From contig JACJID010000002.1 of NCBI GenBank assembly GCA_014138725.1, forward strand, positions 1,936,001 through 2,000,000: a stretch of DNA of 64,000 nt, given 5' to 3'. The DNA is from Kutzneria viridogrisea. GTDB taxonomy: Bacteria > Actinomycetota > Actinomycetes > Mycobacteriales > Pseudonocardiaceae. Shown here one piece after another: positions 1-7,610 of the stretch (position 1 is its first letter; every line of letters begins with the position of its first letter). The notes under the pieces were generated by a model. It was not told the origin of the DNA, made no database searches, and was given only the letters and a program-made list of their open reading frames with translations. Made by a program: the position numbers and the translations under genes.

Positions 1-33
1 CAAACAGGGGATCCGGTCCCTACACTCGCCAGG

Positions 34-555
34 GTGTCCGTAGGAGAAACCGTACTCAAACGCGTGCCGGAGCCCTTCCGGTCCTTCGCGTACAAACACC
101 GCGAGCTGGTGAAGTTCGCGGTGGTCGGTGGCACCTGCTTCGTCATCGACACGGCACTCTTCCTCGGCCTGAAGTCGACGATCCTGACGACGCACCCCGT
201 CACCGCGAAGATCATCGCGACGTTGATCGCGACGATCGTGTCGTACATCCTCAACCGCGAGTGGTCCTTCCGCACCAGGGGCGGCCGGGAACGCCCGCAC
301 GAGGCGGCGCTGTTCTTCCTGGTCAGCGGCATCGGCGTGGGCCTGAACTCGGTACCGCTGTGGATCTCCCGCTACGGGTTGCAGCTGGACTACAACCACC
401 TCAGCCCGTTCGGGGTGCAGGTCGCCGACTTCGTCAGCGCCCAGATCATCGGCACCCTGCTGGCCATGGGCTTCCGCTGGTGGGCGTTCAAGAAGTTCGT
501 CTTCCCCGACGCCAACGCCCGCCCCCGCCTCGTCACCACCGAGGACGAGGACTAA
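34..555 (+). CDS. GtrA family membrane protein
   Basis: This 173-residue polytopic membrane protein has the GtrA layout. About four hydrophobic helices run from residue 25 to 155, and a short basic and acidic tail follows. Family members are thought to move polyprenyl-linked sugars across the membrane for cell-wall or surface glycan modification; no catalytic motif is expected. The motif KFAVVGGTCFVIDTALF near the N-terminus is typical. The GTG start is preceded by TACACT at 21-26, 7 nt upstream, so the transcript may be leaderless. It corresponds in position to Rv3277 of M. tuberculosis. The substrate is unknown. Confidence 0.88.
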   Translation: MSVGETVLKRVPEPFRSFAYKHRELVKFAVVGGTCFVIDTALFLGLKSTILTTHPVTAKIIATLIATIVSYILNREWSFRTRGGRERPHEAALFFLVSGIGVGLNSVPLWISRYGLQLDYNHLSPFGVQVADFVSAQIIGTLLAMGFRWWAFKKFVFPDANARPRLVTTEDED

Positions 556-567
556 CCCACCCCACCT

Positions 568-610
568 CGTGTCGGCGCCCCAGCACCGCGTGTCGGCGCT
601 TCCGGTACGG
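568..610 (+). repeat. Two copies of the 22-bp CGTGTCGG repeat
   Basis: Two adjacent units beginning CGTGTCGGCGC lie at 568-588 (21 bp, degenerate) and 589-610, just downstream of the GtrA gene. They are the same family as the seven-unit array at 31734-31887 and run directly into the 21-bp CGAGTCCC array. Confidence 0.75.
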
Positions 611-715
611 CGAGTCCCGCTCTGTGGCACGCGAGTCCCGGCCAGGTGCACGCCAGTCCCGCTCTCCAGCAGCCGAGTCCCGCCCAGGAGCACACGAGTC
701 CCGCTGATCAGGCAT
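611..715 (+). repeat. Forward half of mirror array, five 21-bp CGAGTCCC units
   Basis: CGAGTCCC (one unit CCAGTCCC) starts at 611, 632, 653, 674 and 695, an exact 21-bp period. With 757-830 it fills the 300-bp space between the convergent GtrA and histidine kinase genes. No protein-coding gene is credible here. Confidence 0.9.
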
Positions 716-756
716 GCGTGCCCCGTTTCACCGGAGTCCTCGCTCGCCTGCTGAAC

Positions 757-830
757 GGGACTCGTCGTCCAGTGAGCGGGACTCGCGCCCCTGTGGGCGG
801 GACTCGCGCGTGGGTGAGCGGGACACGCCG
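757..830 (-). repeat. Inverted half of mirror array, four 21-bp units
   Basis: GGGACTCG (last unit GGGACACG) starts at 757, 778, 799 and 820, again an exact 21-bp period. It is the reverse complement of the units at 611-715. The two halves could pair in RNA as a long imperfect hairpin at the shared 3' ends of two converging genes. Confidence 0.9.
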
Positions 831-855
831 GTGGCTGGACGGGGTATGCCGGTGG

Positions 856-2139
856 TCAGCGCGGGCCGCCGTCGGTGCGCCAGCCGACACCGGTCAGCGC
901 GTCGTCGGTCCTGGACACGGGCAGGAACAGCGCGAAGGTCGCGGGCTTGGCCGTCGCCAGTTCCATGCGACCGCCGTCGGCGTCGACCAGCGCCCTGGCC
1001 AGGGCCAGGCCCACACCAGTCGAGCCGTGACCGGACACGCCGCGTTCGAAGATGTGCCCGGTCAGCTCGTCCGGCACACCGGGTCCGCTGTCACTGACCT
1101 CGATCACCGCAGTGCCGCCCTCGCTCGCGCGGGCGGCCAGCAACACGGCGCCGCCGCCGTGTTGTAGGGCGTTGTCCAGCAGCACACCGATCGCCTCACG
1201 CAGGCGTGCGGGCGTGGCTCGCACCACCAGGCCGTCCGGCACCTTGACGCGCAGCGCCCTGCCCTCGGCTCGCAGCAGGGTCCGCCACTCCTCGGCCATC
1301 GTCGGCAGCTGCTCGGCCAGGTCGATCGGCTCGGCGCCCGAGGCACGGGCGGCACGGGCCGCGGCCAGCAGCTCCTCCAGCGTGTGGGCGAGCCGGTCGC
1401 ACTGTTCCAGCGCCTCGCCCGCCTCGGCCGAGGTCTCGGGGTCGGGGTGCGTGGCCAGAGACTCGAGTCTCAGTTGCAGGGCCGTGAGCCTGCTGCGCAG
1501 TTGGTGTGACACGTCGCCGACCAGCTCGCGCTCACGAGTCACCAGCTGGGCCAGCGCCGAGGCGGAGGTGTCCAGCACCTCGGCGAGCTTGTCCAGCTCG
1601 GAGACCCCGTGCCTGCGCGGGTCAGGGCGGAAGTCGCCCGCACCGAGCCGTCCCGCCCGCTCGGCCACGTCCTGCAACGGCTCGGCGAGCCGCCGTGCGG
1701 TGACCGTGGCGACGACCATGCCGATGCTCACCGAGAGCACCATCAGCAGCAGCACGAACCCGGCCACGCCGAACTGCTTGGTACGGGTCGGCCCGGAGGG
1801 GATCGACAGCTCCACCGACCCGGCGGGCAGCAGGATGGCATCCGTGCGCAGCGGGTCGGGGCCGGGGTCGGTGCCGATGGTCTGGTCGGCCTTGCCGGGC
1901 AGGCTGACCCGCAGCAGGCCGTCCGAGGGCACGGCGACCCGGACCGAGTCCAGGTCGATCGACCCGCGCTGGGCCTGCTGCTCGACCAGCCGCGTGGCGA
2001 TGTTCTCGGCGAGCTGTTGGAGGGTGGTGGTGCTGTAGGTCTGGACCAGCAGCACGGTGGTGACGCCGAGTGGCACACCGAGCGCGAACCCGGTCACCGC
2101 CACGGCGAGCAGGATGGCCTGCAGGATCCGCTTGCGCAC
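856..2139 (-). CDS. Sensor histidine kinase
   Basis: A 427-residue membrane-bound sensor kinase. One transmembrane helix lies at about 8-33, an extracellular segment at about 34-122, and a second helix at about 123-145. A HAMP linker and a HisKA dimerisation domain follow, with the phospho-accepting His212 in DVSHQLRSRLTAL. The HATPase domain shows the N-box (DNALQHGG) and G-boxes (DSGPGVPDE, GSTGVGLALA). It starts 5 bp after the stop of the OmpR-type regulator at 2145-2819, so the two form one transcription unit. The signal sensed cannot be told from sequence. Its 3' end faces the mirror-repeat array. Confidence 0.93.
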   Translation of the reverse strand: MRKRILQAILLAVAVTGFALGVPLGVTTVLLVQTYSTTTLQQLAENIATRLVEQQAQRGSIDLDSVRVAVPSDGLLRVSLPGKADQTIGTDPGPDPLRTDAILLPAGSVELSIPSGPTRTKQFGVAGFVLLLMVLSVSIGMVVATVTARRLAEPLQDVAERAGRLGAGDFRPDPRRHGVSELDKLAEVLDTSASALAQLVTRERELVGDVSHQLRSRLTALQLRLESLATHPDPETSAEAGEALEQCDRLAHTLEELLAAARAARASGAEPIDLAEQLPTMAEEWRTLLRAEGRALRVKVPDGLVVRATPARLREAIGVLLDNALQHGGGAVLLAARASEGGTAVIEVSDSGPGVPDELTGHIFERGVSGHGSTGVGLALARALVDADGGRMELATAKPATFALFLPVSRTDDALTGVGWRTDGGPR

Positions 2140-2144
2140 CCGGG

Positions 2145-2819
2145 CTACTCGGAGTTGAAGCGGAAGCCGACCCCGCGCACGGTGGCGATGCGCCGTTCCA
2201 CCGAGCGCATGGTGCCGTCACCGAGCTTGCGGCGCAGCCAGGACATGTGCATGTCCAGGGTCTTGCTGCTCTTGAGCTCGGGCCCGCTCCAGACCTCGGA
2301 CAGGATGTCCTCCCTGGTCACGACCTGGCCCGCGTGCTGCATGAGCACCCGCAGCAGCTCGAACTCCTTGTTGGCCAGTTGCAGCTCGCGCCCGTCCACG
2401 GTGACCCTGCGGGCCGCCAGGTCCATGCGCACCCCGTTGGACTCCACCGTGCCCGGCGCCCTGCGGCGCAGCAGCGCCCGGATCCTGGCCAGCAACTCGG
2501 CCAGCCGGAACGGCTTGGCCACGTAGTCGTCGGCGCCCGCGTCCAGGCCCACCACGAAGTCGACCTCGTCGGCCCGGGCGGTCAGCATCAGCACGGGCAC
2601 GCCCCGGCCGCCCGCCCGTAGCCTGCGGCACACCTCCAGGCCGTCCATGCCGGGCAGTCCCAGGTCGAGCACCAGCAGGTCGACGCCTCCCGCCGAAGCC
2701 GCCTCCAGTGCCGCCGGTCCGTCACCGACCACGTGCACCGAGTACCCCTCGCGGACGAGGGCACGCGACAGCGGATCGGCGATAGCCGGGTCGTCTTCGG
2801 CCAGCAGTACCACGCTCAC
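2145..2819 (-). CDS. OmpR/PhoB-family response regulator
   Basis: A 224-residue regulator with an N-terminal receiver domain (acidic pair Asp9/Asp10, phospho-acceptor Asp52, Lys102) and a C-terminal winged-helix DNA-binding domain. The latter ends with the typical RGVGFRF motif. It is the first gene of a two-component operon with the kinase at 856-2139. TACGCT at 2827-2832 (read on the minus strand) lies 7 nt upstream of the GTG start, consistent with a leaderless transcript. The start is only 33 bp from the divergent hisN start, so the two promoters overlap. Confidence 0.93.
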   Translation of the reverse strand: MSVVLLAEDDPAIADPLSRALVREGYSVHVVGDGPAALEAASAGGVDLLVLDLGLPGMDGLEVCRRLRAGGRGVPVLMLTARADEVDFVVGLDAGADDYVAKPFRLAELLARIRALLRRRAPGTVESNGVRMDLAARRVTVDGRELQLANKEFELLRVLMQHAGQVVTREDILSEVWSGPELKSSKTLDMHMSWLRRKLGDGTMRSVERRIATVRGVGFRFNSE

Positions 2820-2852
2820 GAGGCACAGCGTAGGCGTGACAACATCGAACCC

Positions 2853-3635
2853 GTGTCAACCAATGGTGCCGACTTGGATCTCGCGTTGCGGCTGGCTGAC
2901 GCCGCTGACGCCATAACGCTGTCACGATTCCGGGCCCGCGACCTCGTCGTGGAGCGCAAGCCGGACCGCACACCGGTCACCGACGCCGACGTGGCGGTCG
3001 AGGACGCGGTGCGCGCGCTGCTGGCGCGGGAACGCCCGCAGGACGCCGTGCTCGGCGAGGAGCGCGGCGGGCAGGCCGGTGCTGGGCGTGCCTGGGTGCT
3101 CGACCCGATCGACGGCACGAAGAACTTCCTGCGCGGGGTGCCCGCCTGGGCCACGCTCATCGCCCTGGTCGTGGACGGCAAGCCGACCACTGGCATGATC
3201 AGCGCGCCCGCCATGGGCCGCCGCTGGTGGGCCGCCGCCGGTACCGGTGCGTGGACCACCGACCTGAACGGGCAGTCACGGGCGATCTCCGTCTCGGGCG
3301 TGTCGGACCTGTCCGACGCCTACCTGTCCACGACGCACCTCGGCTCGTGGGTGGAGCACCACTCGCGCGAGGCCTACCTGCGGCTGGTCGACGCCTGCTG
3401 GGAGAACCGCGCGTTCGGCGACTTCTGGCAGCACTGCCTGGTGGCCGAGGGCGCCATCGACCTGGCCGCCGAGGCGATCGTGAACCCGTGGGACGTGGCC
3501 TCGGTGCAGATCCTGGTCGAGGAGGCCGGTGGCCGGTTCACCGACCTGACCGGCAAGCCCACCTACGAGGGCGGCTCCGTGCTGACCTCCAACGGCGTGC
3601 TGCACGAGCCCGCACTGTCCCTGCTCACGAGGTAG
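2853..3635 (+). CDS. hisN: Histidinol-phosphatase, inositol monophosphatase family
   Basis: A 260-residue Mg-dependent phosphatase of the IMPase fold, most like actinobacterial HisN, which removes phosphate from L-histidinol phosphate in histidine synthesis. Visible family motifs are GEERGG (metal ligand Glu), WVLDPIDGTKNF and NPWDVAS near the C-terminus. GTG 2853 was chosen because it follows the divergent regulator start and gives the usual family length. Inositol-1-phosphatase activity cannot be excluded. Its 3' end is followed 12 bp later by the dispersed repeat at 3648. Confidence 0.85.
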   Translation: MSTNGADLDLALRLADAADAITLSRFRARDLVVERKPDRTPVTDADVAVEDAVRALLARERPQDAVLGEERGGQAGAGRAWVLDPIDGTKNFLRGVPAWATLIALVVDGKPTTGMISAPAMGRRWWAAAGTGAWTTDLNGQSRAISVSGVSDLSDAYLSTTHLGSWVEHHSREAYLRLVDACWENRAFGDFWQHCLVAEGAIDLAAEAIVNPWDVASVQILVEEAGGRFTDLTGKPTYEGGSVLTSNGVLHEPALSLLTR

Positions 3636-3647
3636 AACGCGCTTCAT

Positions 3648-3768
3648 CTACCCATGAGCATCCCCCGCCACTCCCAGGGGGGCGACCCCGACACCAGTCT
3701 ACCGCCCACCCCCGACACCTGATCTTGCTCAAGATCCACATGTGCACAACTCGGCGCCTGTGCACAAC
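3648..3768 (+). repeat. Dispersed ~120-bp element, copy A
   Basis: This stretch matches the reverse complement of 43567-43686 with about 9 mismatches over about 120 bp. It holds a CCCCC-GGGGG stem, a GATCTT/AAGATC hairpin with a 4-nt loop, and two direct TGTGCACAA words where copy B has TGTGGACAA. It begins 12 bp after the hisN stop. A 3'-end element, terminator or small RNA gene is possible. Confidence 0.85.
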
Positions 3769-4035
3769 TCAGTCGCCGGTCGGCAGTACCCCCACGGCAC
3801 CGCGCGCGACCTGGGCCCAGGTCAGCCGCCCGAACAGGTAGTGGCAGGCCACCTGCTCGTTGCTGAACCTGGCCCAGTCGTAGCGGTTGCCCTGCTCGCG
3901 CCAGAACACCTCCCAGCTGGCCCCGTCCTCCTCGGGGAGCAGGCACCACGCGTTGTCCGCCTCGGCACCCACCGACACCAGTTCGGTGGGCACGCCGACG
4001 GTCTCCAGCCAGGTCGCGACCGACTCGGCGTTCAT
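3769..4035 (-). CDS. Small acidic protein, putative immunity protein to the TNT toxin
   Basis: An 88-residue acidic, soluble protein with no signal peptide. Its ATG overlaps the toxin stop codon (ATGA at 4032-4035), so the two are translationally coupled. In polymorphic and type VII secreted toxin loci the gene directly after the toxin usually encodes its immunity protein, and M. tuberculosis CpnT/TNT has such an inhibitor (IFT). I cannot show sequence similarity to IFT, so the role is inferred from position and size. Aromatic residues are frequent (seven Trp or Tyr), as in many small inhibitor proteins. Confidence 0.7.
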   Translation of the reverse strand: MNAESVATWLETVGVPTELVSVGAEADNAWCLLPEEDGASWEVFWREQGNRYDWARFSNEQVACHYLFGRLTWAQVARGAVGVLPTGD

Positions 4036-6236
4036 GACACTGCCTCCAGGTATCCCATGGCGATCAGGTCGGCGGCCGGGTAGACCGCGCGGTAGCGCCG
4101 GCCGCCCCCGGGCTGGCCGAACCACGGTGCGCTCAGCGTGCGCCACACCGGCAGCCGGCCGGTGACCCGGTAGCGCTGGTAGCCCGCGTCCAGGTGCCCC
4201 GGCGGCAGCGAGCGCTGGGCGAAGGGCGTGCCCTCCGGCGCGAAGACCCGGCCCTCGGCGTCACCGAAGCGGTCGATCACGGTGCCGGGTTCCAGGATGA
4301 CGGCCTCGCCCGCGTCGCAGCCGCCCTCGGGAAACAGCTCCCCCGGCGGCCACGAGTACTCGGTGTCCTGGCTCTCGCCACCCTCACGGACCAGGAACCG
4401 GCGCTCCCAGTCGCGTTCGTGCTCACCGCCGAGCGGGTCGTGGTCCACGGCAAGGGCCTGCACCTCGGCGTCCTGCGCGGACTTGGGCTCGGGCAGCACC
4501 ACGGGGCCCGGTGCGCGCTCGTCGGTGATCAACCCCGAGTCGGGGTGGTCGTGCGGCGGGAAACGCAGGCCGGGGGCGAAGTCCACGTGCTGTTCCGGCA
4601 GCGGCAGCTGGCGGGCGGGCCGCGAACTGGGCACCGGCATGTGCCCGATCGGGAACAGGTAGGCGAGGAACAGCGCGGGCGAGTCCTCCGGGCGCAGCAC
4701 CGGCTTGACGGGCCGGGGAGCGGGGACCGGCTTGGCCACCTGGTCGGGGGCGACCCCGGTGAGCGCCCCGTCGGCGAGCGGTCCGCGCCGGGCCTCGGCG
4801 CTCGGTGCGACGGCACCGGCTTGCACGCCGGGGGCACTACCCACACCAGCGACGACTCCGGCGACGCCGGGCTGCACGCGTGGCGCGGCACCACCGCCGG
4901 AGGCAGCACCACCGCCAGGAGCAGCACCGCCAAGCACCCCGGAACCGGCAGCGGCACCAGGCGCGGCACCGCCAGGTGCGGCACCACCAGGCACCGAGCC
5001 GCCGGACACGGCGCCACCGGGTGGGACCGCGCCAGGAGCAGCGCCGCCAAGGGCGCCGGGGCCGTAACCGCCGGGCGCCGAGGTGTGGTCGGCCGACCAG
5101 TAGGTGGGCGCAACGGGCTGGGCGGGCGGCGGTTGGTAGCCGCCGACCGCGGGCGCGCTGGCGACTGGGGGCGGCAGCACCGGGGCCGCGGCGGCCTGCA
5201 CGCTGGTGCCCTGCACGGGCAGGTGGATCGGACCGGTCGGCGGGTTCGGGTCCCCGTAGTCCGGCTTGGCGTAGCCGCCGCCGTGCTGCACGGGGATCGG
5301 TCCGGTCGGCGGGTCGACGTGGCTGGGTGCACCGCCCGAGGCAGCGTTCACGACGTGGCGGGGCACCGGGCCGGTGACCTCGGCCGAGTTGTCCACAGCG
5401 GGGTGCACGACCGCGGCGGGATCGGGCAGGCCGACGGTCTTCGTCACCTCGGGCACGACGCCGCCAGGCACCGCCCCCGGCAGACCGGGCACCGGGGAGG
5501 CCCCGGCCGGGTCCGTGCCCTGCGCCGCCGTGGTGGGGCTCAGCGGCTGCTTGGTCACCGGGTCCACGTACTGCTTGAGCTCCGGGTCCCACACCGGGTC
5601 GGTGGCCTTGTGCTCGCCGTCCTGCGGGGTGAGCAGGTCGTCCACCCCGGGCAGCCCGGCGGCGAGGCCGAGCAGGCCGCCCTTCGGGCCGTGCACGTCG
5701 AGCGGGCCGTCGGTGGTGGCGGGGTGCGCGGGGTCGACCTGCACGGACTGGCCCTTGAGGTTCACCGACTCGGTGAGGTCGCCGAGGATGCCGTTGATGT
5801 CCAGCGCGGCCCCGGAGAGCAGGTGGTCGTCCGAGGCCTTGGCCGTGCCACCGAGCACCCCGGACAGGTCGGTGGACCTCGCCAGCGAGCTCAGCTTCGC
5901 GGTGATCCGCACCTTGGCCGAGGCGATCTTGTCGGCGGCCTGCTCCAACCGGTCGGCGGCCTCCAGGCAACCCTTGACGGCCGCGGTGAAGTGGCCGTTC
6001 TCGGCGTGCACGAACCTGCCCCAGTACGTCTTGGCGGCGTCGGCGGCCTGACCGGTCATCGCGTCCAGTGCCTGGCCCGCGGTGGTGTCCGCGTCACGGG
6101 CCAGCGTGCTGATCTTGGCGGCGGCCTCGCGCCAGGCCTGCGCGGCGGTGTGCATGGCGGTCTCGTCGGCCTGCGGCCACTGGACGCCCACCTTGGCCGC
6201 GACACCGGCCAACTCGGTTGGCAGGGCGATACCCAT
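4032..6236 (-). CDS. CpnT-like type VII secreted toxin with C-terminal TNT (NAD+ glycohydrolase) domain
   Basis: A 734-residue polymorphic toxin. Residues 1-130 are an Ala-rich helical ESX-substrate domain resembling the CpnT N-terminus. Residues of about 230-520 are a low-complexity Pro/Gly/Ala linker. The last ~108 residues (627-734) match the TNT fold: a WPP motif, PGTVIDRFG (Arg656), RSLPP, and APWFGQPGGG with Gln708. TNT domains hydrolyse NAD+ and kill cells that lack the inhibitor. Where many TNT proteins have YHxY, this one reads YQRY (Gln687). It is third in a four-gene minus-strand operon after YbaB-like and WXG100-like genes. It is probably exported by an ESX system encoded elsewhere. 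Confidence 0.9.
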   Translation of the reverse strand: MGIALPTELAGVAAKVGVQWPQADETAMHTAAQAWREAAAKISTLARDADTTAGQALDAMTGQAADAAKTYWGRFVHAENGHFTAAVKGCLEAADRLEQAADKIASAKVRITAKLSSLARSTDLSGVLGGTAKASDDHLLSGAALDINGILGDLTESVNLKGQSVQVDPAHPATTDGPLDVHGPKGGLLGLAAGLPGVDDLLTPQDGEHKATDPVWDPELKQYVDPVTKQPLSPTTAAQGTDPAGASPVPGLPGAVPGGVVPEVTKTVGLPDPAAVVHPAVDNSAEVTGPVPRHVVNAASGGAPSHVDPPTGPIPVQHGGGYAKPDYGDPNPPTGPIHLPVQGTSVQAAAAPVLPPPVASAPAVGGYQPPPAQPVAPTYWSADHTSAPGGYGPGALGGAAPGAVPPGGAVSGGSVPGGAAPGGAAPGAAAGSGVLGGAAPGGGAASGGGAAPRVQPGVAGVVAGVGSAPGVQAGAVAPSAEARRGPLADGALTGVAPDQVAKPVPAPRPVKPVLRPEDSPALFLAYLFPIGHMPVPSSRPARQLPLPEQHVDFAPGLRFPPHDHPDSGLITDERAPGPVVLPEPKSAQDAEVQALAVDHDPLGGEHERDWERRFLVREGGESQDTEYSWPPGELFPEGGCDAGEAVILEPGTVIDRFGDAEGRVFAPEGTPFAQRSLPPGHLDAGYQRYRVTGRLPVWRTLSAPWFGQPGGGRRYRAVYPAADLIAMGYLEAVS

Positions 6237-6249
6237 CCGTGTGTTCCCC

Positions 6250-6567
6250 CTAGGTCCTCGGCAGACCGGTGGCGATCTCCTGGTCGACGCCGCCGTGGAT
6301 GTGCGCGGTGCGGGTCAGCTTCGCGCCCACTTCGGCGAGCTGCCCCGGCAGCGCCCTGACGATCGCCAGCGTGTCCTCGGCGGCCTTGACGTGCCCCGCC
6401 GCGAAGCTGGTGCCCACCTCGTCGGTGCCCCAGCAGCGCTCGGTCGCCCGCAACGCGCTGGTCAGTTCCTGGGCGATCGTGCCCGCGGTGCCGGCCAGCC
6501 CGTCGAGCTGGCCGGCCCGGTCCAGCACGCGCTCGACGTCGCTGCTGAAGCCGCCGGTTCCGGTCAT
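6250..6567 (-). CDS. WXG100-like type VII secretion target
   Basis: A 105-residue all-helical protein with a central CWGTDEVGTSFAAG segment, the Trp-Gly turn of WXG100-like ESX substrates. Such proteins form helical hairpins and are exported by ESX systems, often with a larger partner. Its ATG overlaps the stop of the YbaB-like gene (6564-6567), and its stop lies 13 bp before the toxin start. It is therefore likely a co-secreted partner or chaperone of the TNT toxin. Confidence 0.8.
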   Translation of the reverse strand: MTGTGGFSSDVERVLDRAGQLDGLAGTAGTIAQELTSALRATERCWGTDEVGTSFAAGHVKAAEDTLAIVRALPGQLAEVGAKLTRTAHIHGGVDQEIATGLPRT

Positions 6568-7010
6568 GTCGGCCTCCCGTCGCTGACCCAGTTCAGGTGC
6601 TCGAAGCTGTCGTCCTCGCGGCCGGGCGGCGGGGCCACCGGCGGCGGGTCGATCTCGGTGTCGGTCAGATCGGCGCGTCCCTTGAGGACTGCGTCCGGAT
6701 CGGCGTCGGCGGGTAACACCGCGGCCAGTTCCCGGTGCGTGCACCGCGCGGCTCTGGCCACCGCGACCTGGGTGGTGCGCACGATCAGCTCGGCCAGTTC
6801 GACGGGCCGGTACCTGCGGTACGCCCCGTCCGCGATCTCCAACCCGGTGATCGTGCCGGCGGCCCCGACGGTGACCGTGACCAGCTCGTCCTCGCTGCTC
6901 GCGGACTCGGTGACGGCCGCGAGCGCGCGCTGCACGGCGACCAGCTGCTCTCTGCTGCGCCGGTACTCGGCGACGAGCTGGTCCACCTCGGCCTGGTGGT
7001 CGTGGGCCAC
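6564..7010 (-). CDS. YbaB/EbfC-like nucleoid protein of a type VII locus
   Basis: A 148-residue protein starting with a charged helix, followed by a YbaB-like beta region (DELVTVTVGAAGTITGLEI) and a disordered acidic tail rich in Pro. YbaB-like genes commonly lead ESX effector operons in actinomycetes (EspL is the mycobacterial example). GTG 7010 was chosen because GGAGG lies 5 nt upstream; a further-upstream in-frame start exists at 7052. It opens the toxin operon and is divergent from the MaoC gene, sharing about 80 bp of promoter space. Confidence 0.75.
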   Translation of the reverse strand: MAHDHQAEVDQLVAEYRRSREQLVAVQRALAAVTESASSEDELVTVTVGAAGTITGLEIADGAYRRYRPVELAELIVRTTQVAVARAARCTHRELAAVLPADADPDAVLKGRADLTDTEIDPPPVAPPPGREDDSFEHLNWVSDGRPT

Positions 7011-7089
7011 CGCCACCTCCGCTGTTCGGATGAGAGCTGGGACGCACGGCACAGCGTGCCGGTTCCCCGGTGATCGGAGAATATGGAGC

Positions 7090-7539
7090 GTGATCTCCTA
7101 CGAGGACCTCCCCGCCGGGCGCGTGATCGACCTGGGCAGCACGACCGTGGACCGCGACGAGATGCTGGCCTTCGCGCAGCGCTTCGACCCGCAGCCCTTC
7201 CACCTGGACGAGGAGGCGGGCAAGCGGTCCGTGCTCGGCGGCCTGTGCGCCTCCGGCTGGTTCACCATGGGCCTGTGGATGCGCGCCTACGTGGACCACG
7301 TGCTCGCCGACTCGACCTCCCAGGGCTCGCCGGGCGGGCGCGAGATGTCCTGGCCCGCCCCGGTGTTCCCCGGAGACACCCTCAGCTTCGCGTTGGAAGT
7401 GGAGAAGGCCCGGCTCTCCCGAACCAGGCCGGGCCTTGGCCTGGTGGACATCAGGGGCACCGCGCACCGGCACGACGGCCAGCTGGTGCTGCGCTGCACC
7501 TTCACCGGCATGTTCAGCAGCCGGGACGCCGTGTCATGA
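7090..7539 (+). CDS. MaoC-like dehydratase (hot-dog fold)
   Basis: A 149-residue single hot-dog protein of the MaoC family, which hydrates enoyl-CoA or dehydrates hydroxyacyl-CoA thioesters. The active-site region is visible as FDPQPFHLDEE (catalytic Asp and His) near residues 33-43, and the conserved CASGW segment follows. GTG 7090 fits the family N-terminus, and in-frame sequence further upstream is not protein-like. Its stop codon lies inside the left arm of the 26-bp palindrome at 7532-7586. The substrate is unknown. Confidence 0.88.
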   Translation: MISYEDLPAGRVIDLGSTTVDRDEMLAFAQRFDPQPFHLDEEAGKRSVLGGLCASGWFTMGLWMRAYVDHVLADSTSQGSPGGREMSWPAPVFPGDTLSFALEVEKARLSRTRPGLGLVDIRGTAHRHDGQLVLRCTFTGMFSSRDAVS

Positions 7540-7586
7540 AAGTGCCGTATGCGACATCTGATGTCGCATACGGCACTTTCATGACA
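7532..7586. terminator. Perfect 26-bp palindrome between convergent genes
   Basis: Arms 7532-7557 and 7561-7586 are perfectly complementary around a 3-nt loop (CTG). The MaoC stop codon (7537-7539) sits inside the left arm, and cbiZ ends at 7611 on the other strand. A symmetric stem at a convergent gene end suggests a bidirectional terminator. No T-tract follows, and none is needed for symmetry. Confidence 0.75.
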
Positions 7587-7610
7587 TGCGGGCGGGCCGT
7601 CCACTGTGGA

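Noticed and set aside
261-707. Plus-strand reading frame with seven-residue repeats (ESRPGAR-like)
   Set aside because: The repeat protein is only the translation of the 21-bp DNA array and the wrong frame of GtrA. There is no ribosome site or protein-like start.
556-855. CRISPR array
   Set aside because: Units are 21 bp with a short degenerate remainder instead of conserved repeats plus unique ~30-bp spacers. They invert half way, and no cas genes are present.
4860-5080. Separate gene in the Gly/Ala/Pro-rich stretch
   Set aside because: It is the low-complexity linker of the TNT toxin. Opposite-strand frames are composition artefacts.
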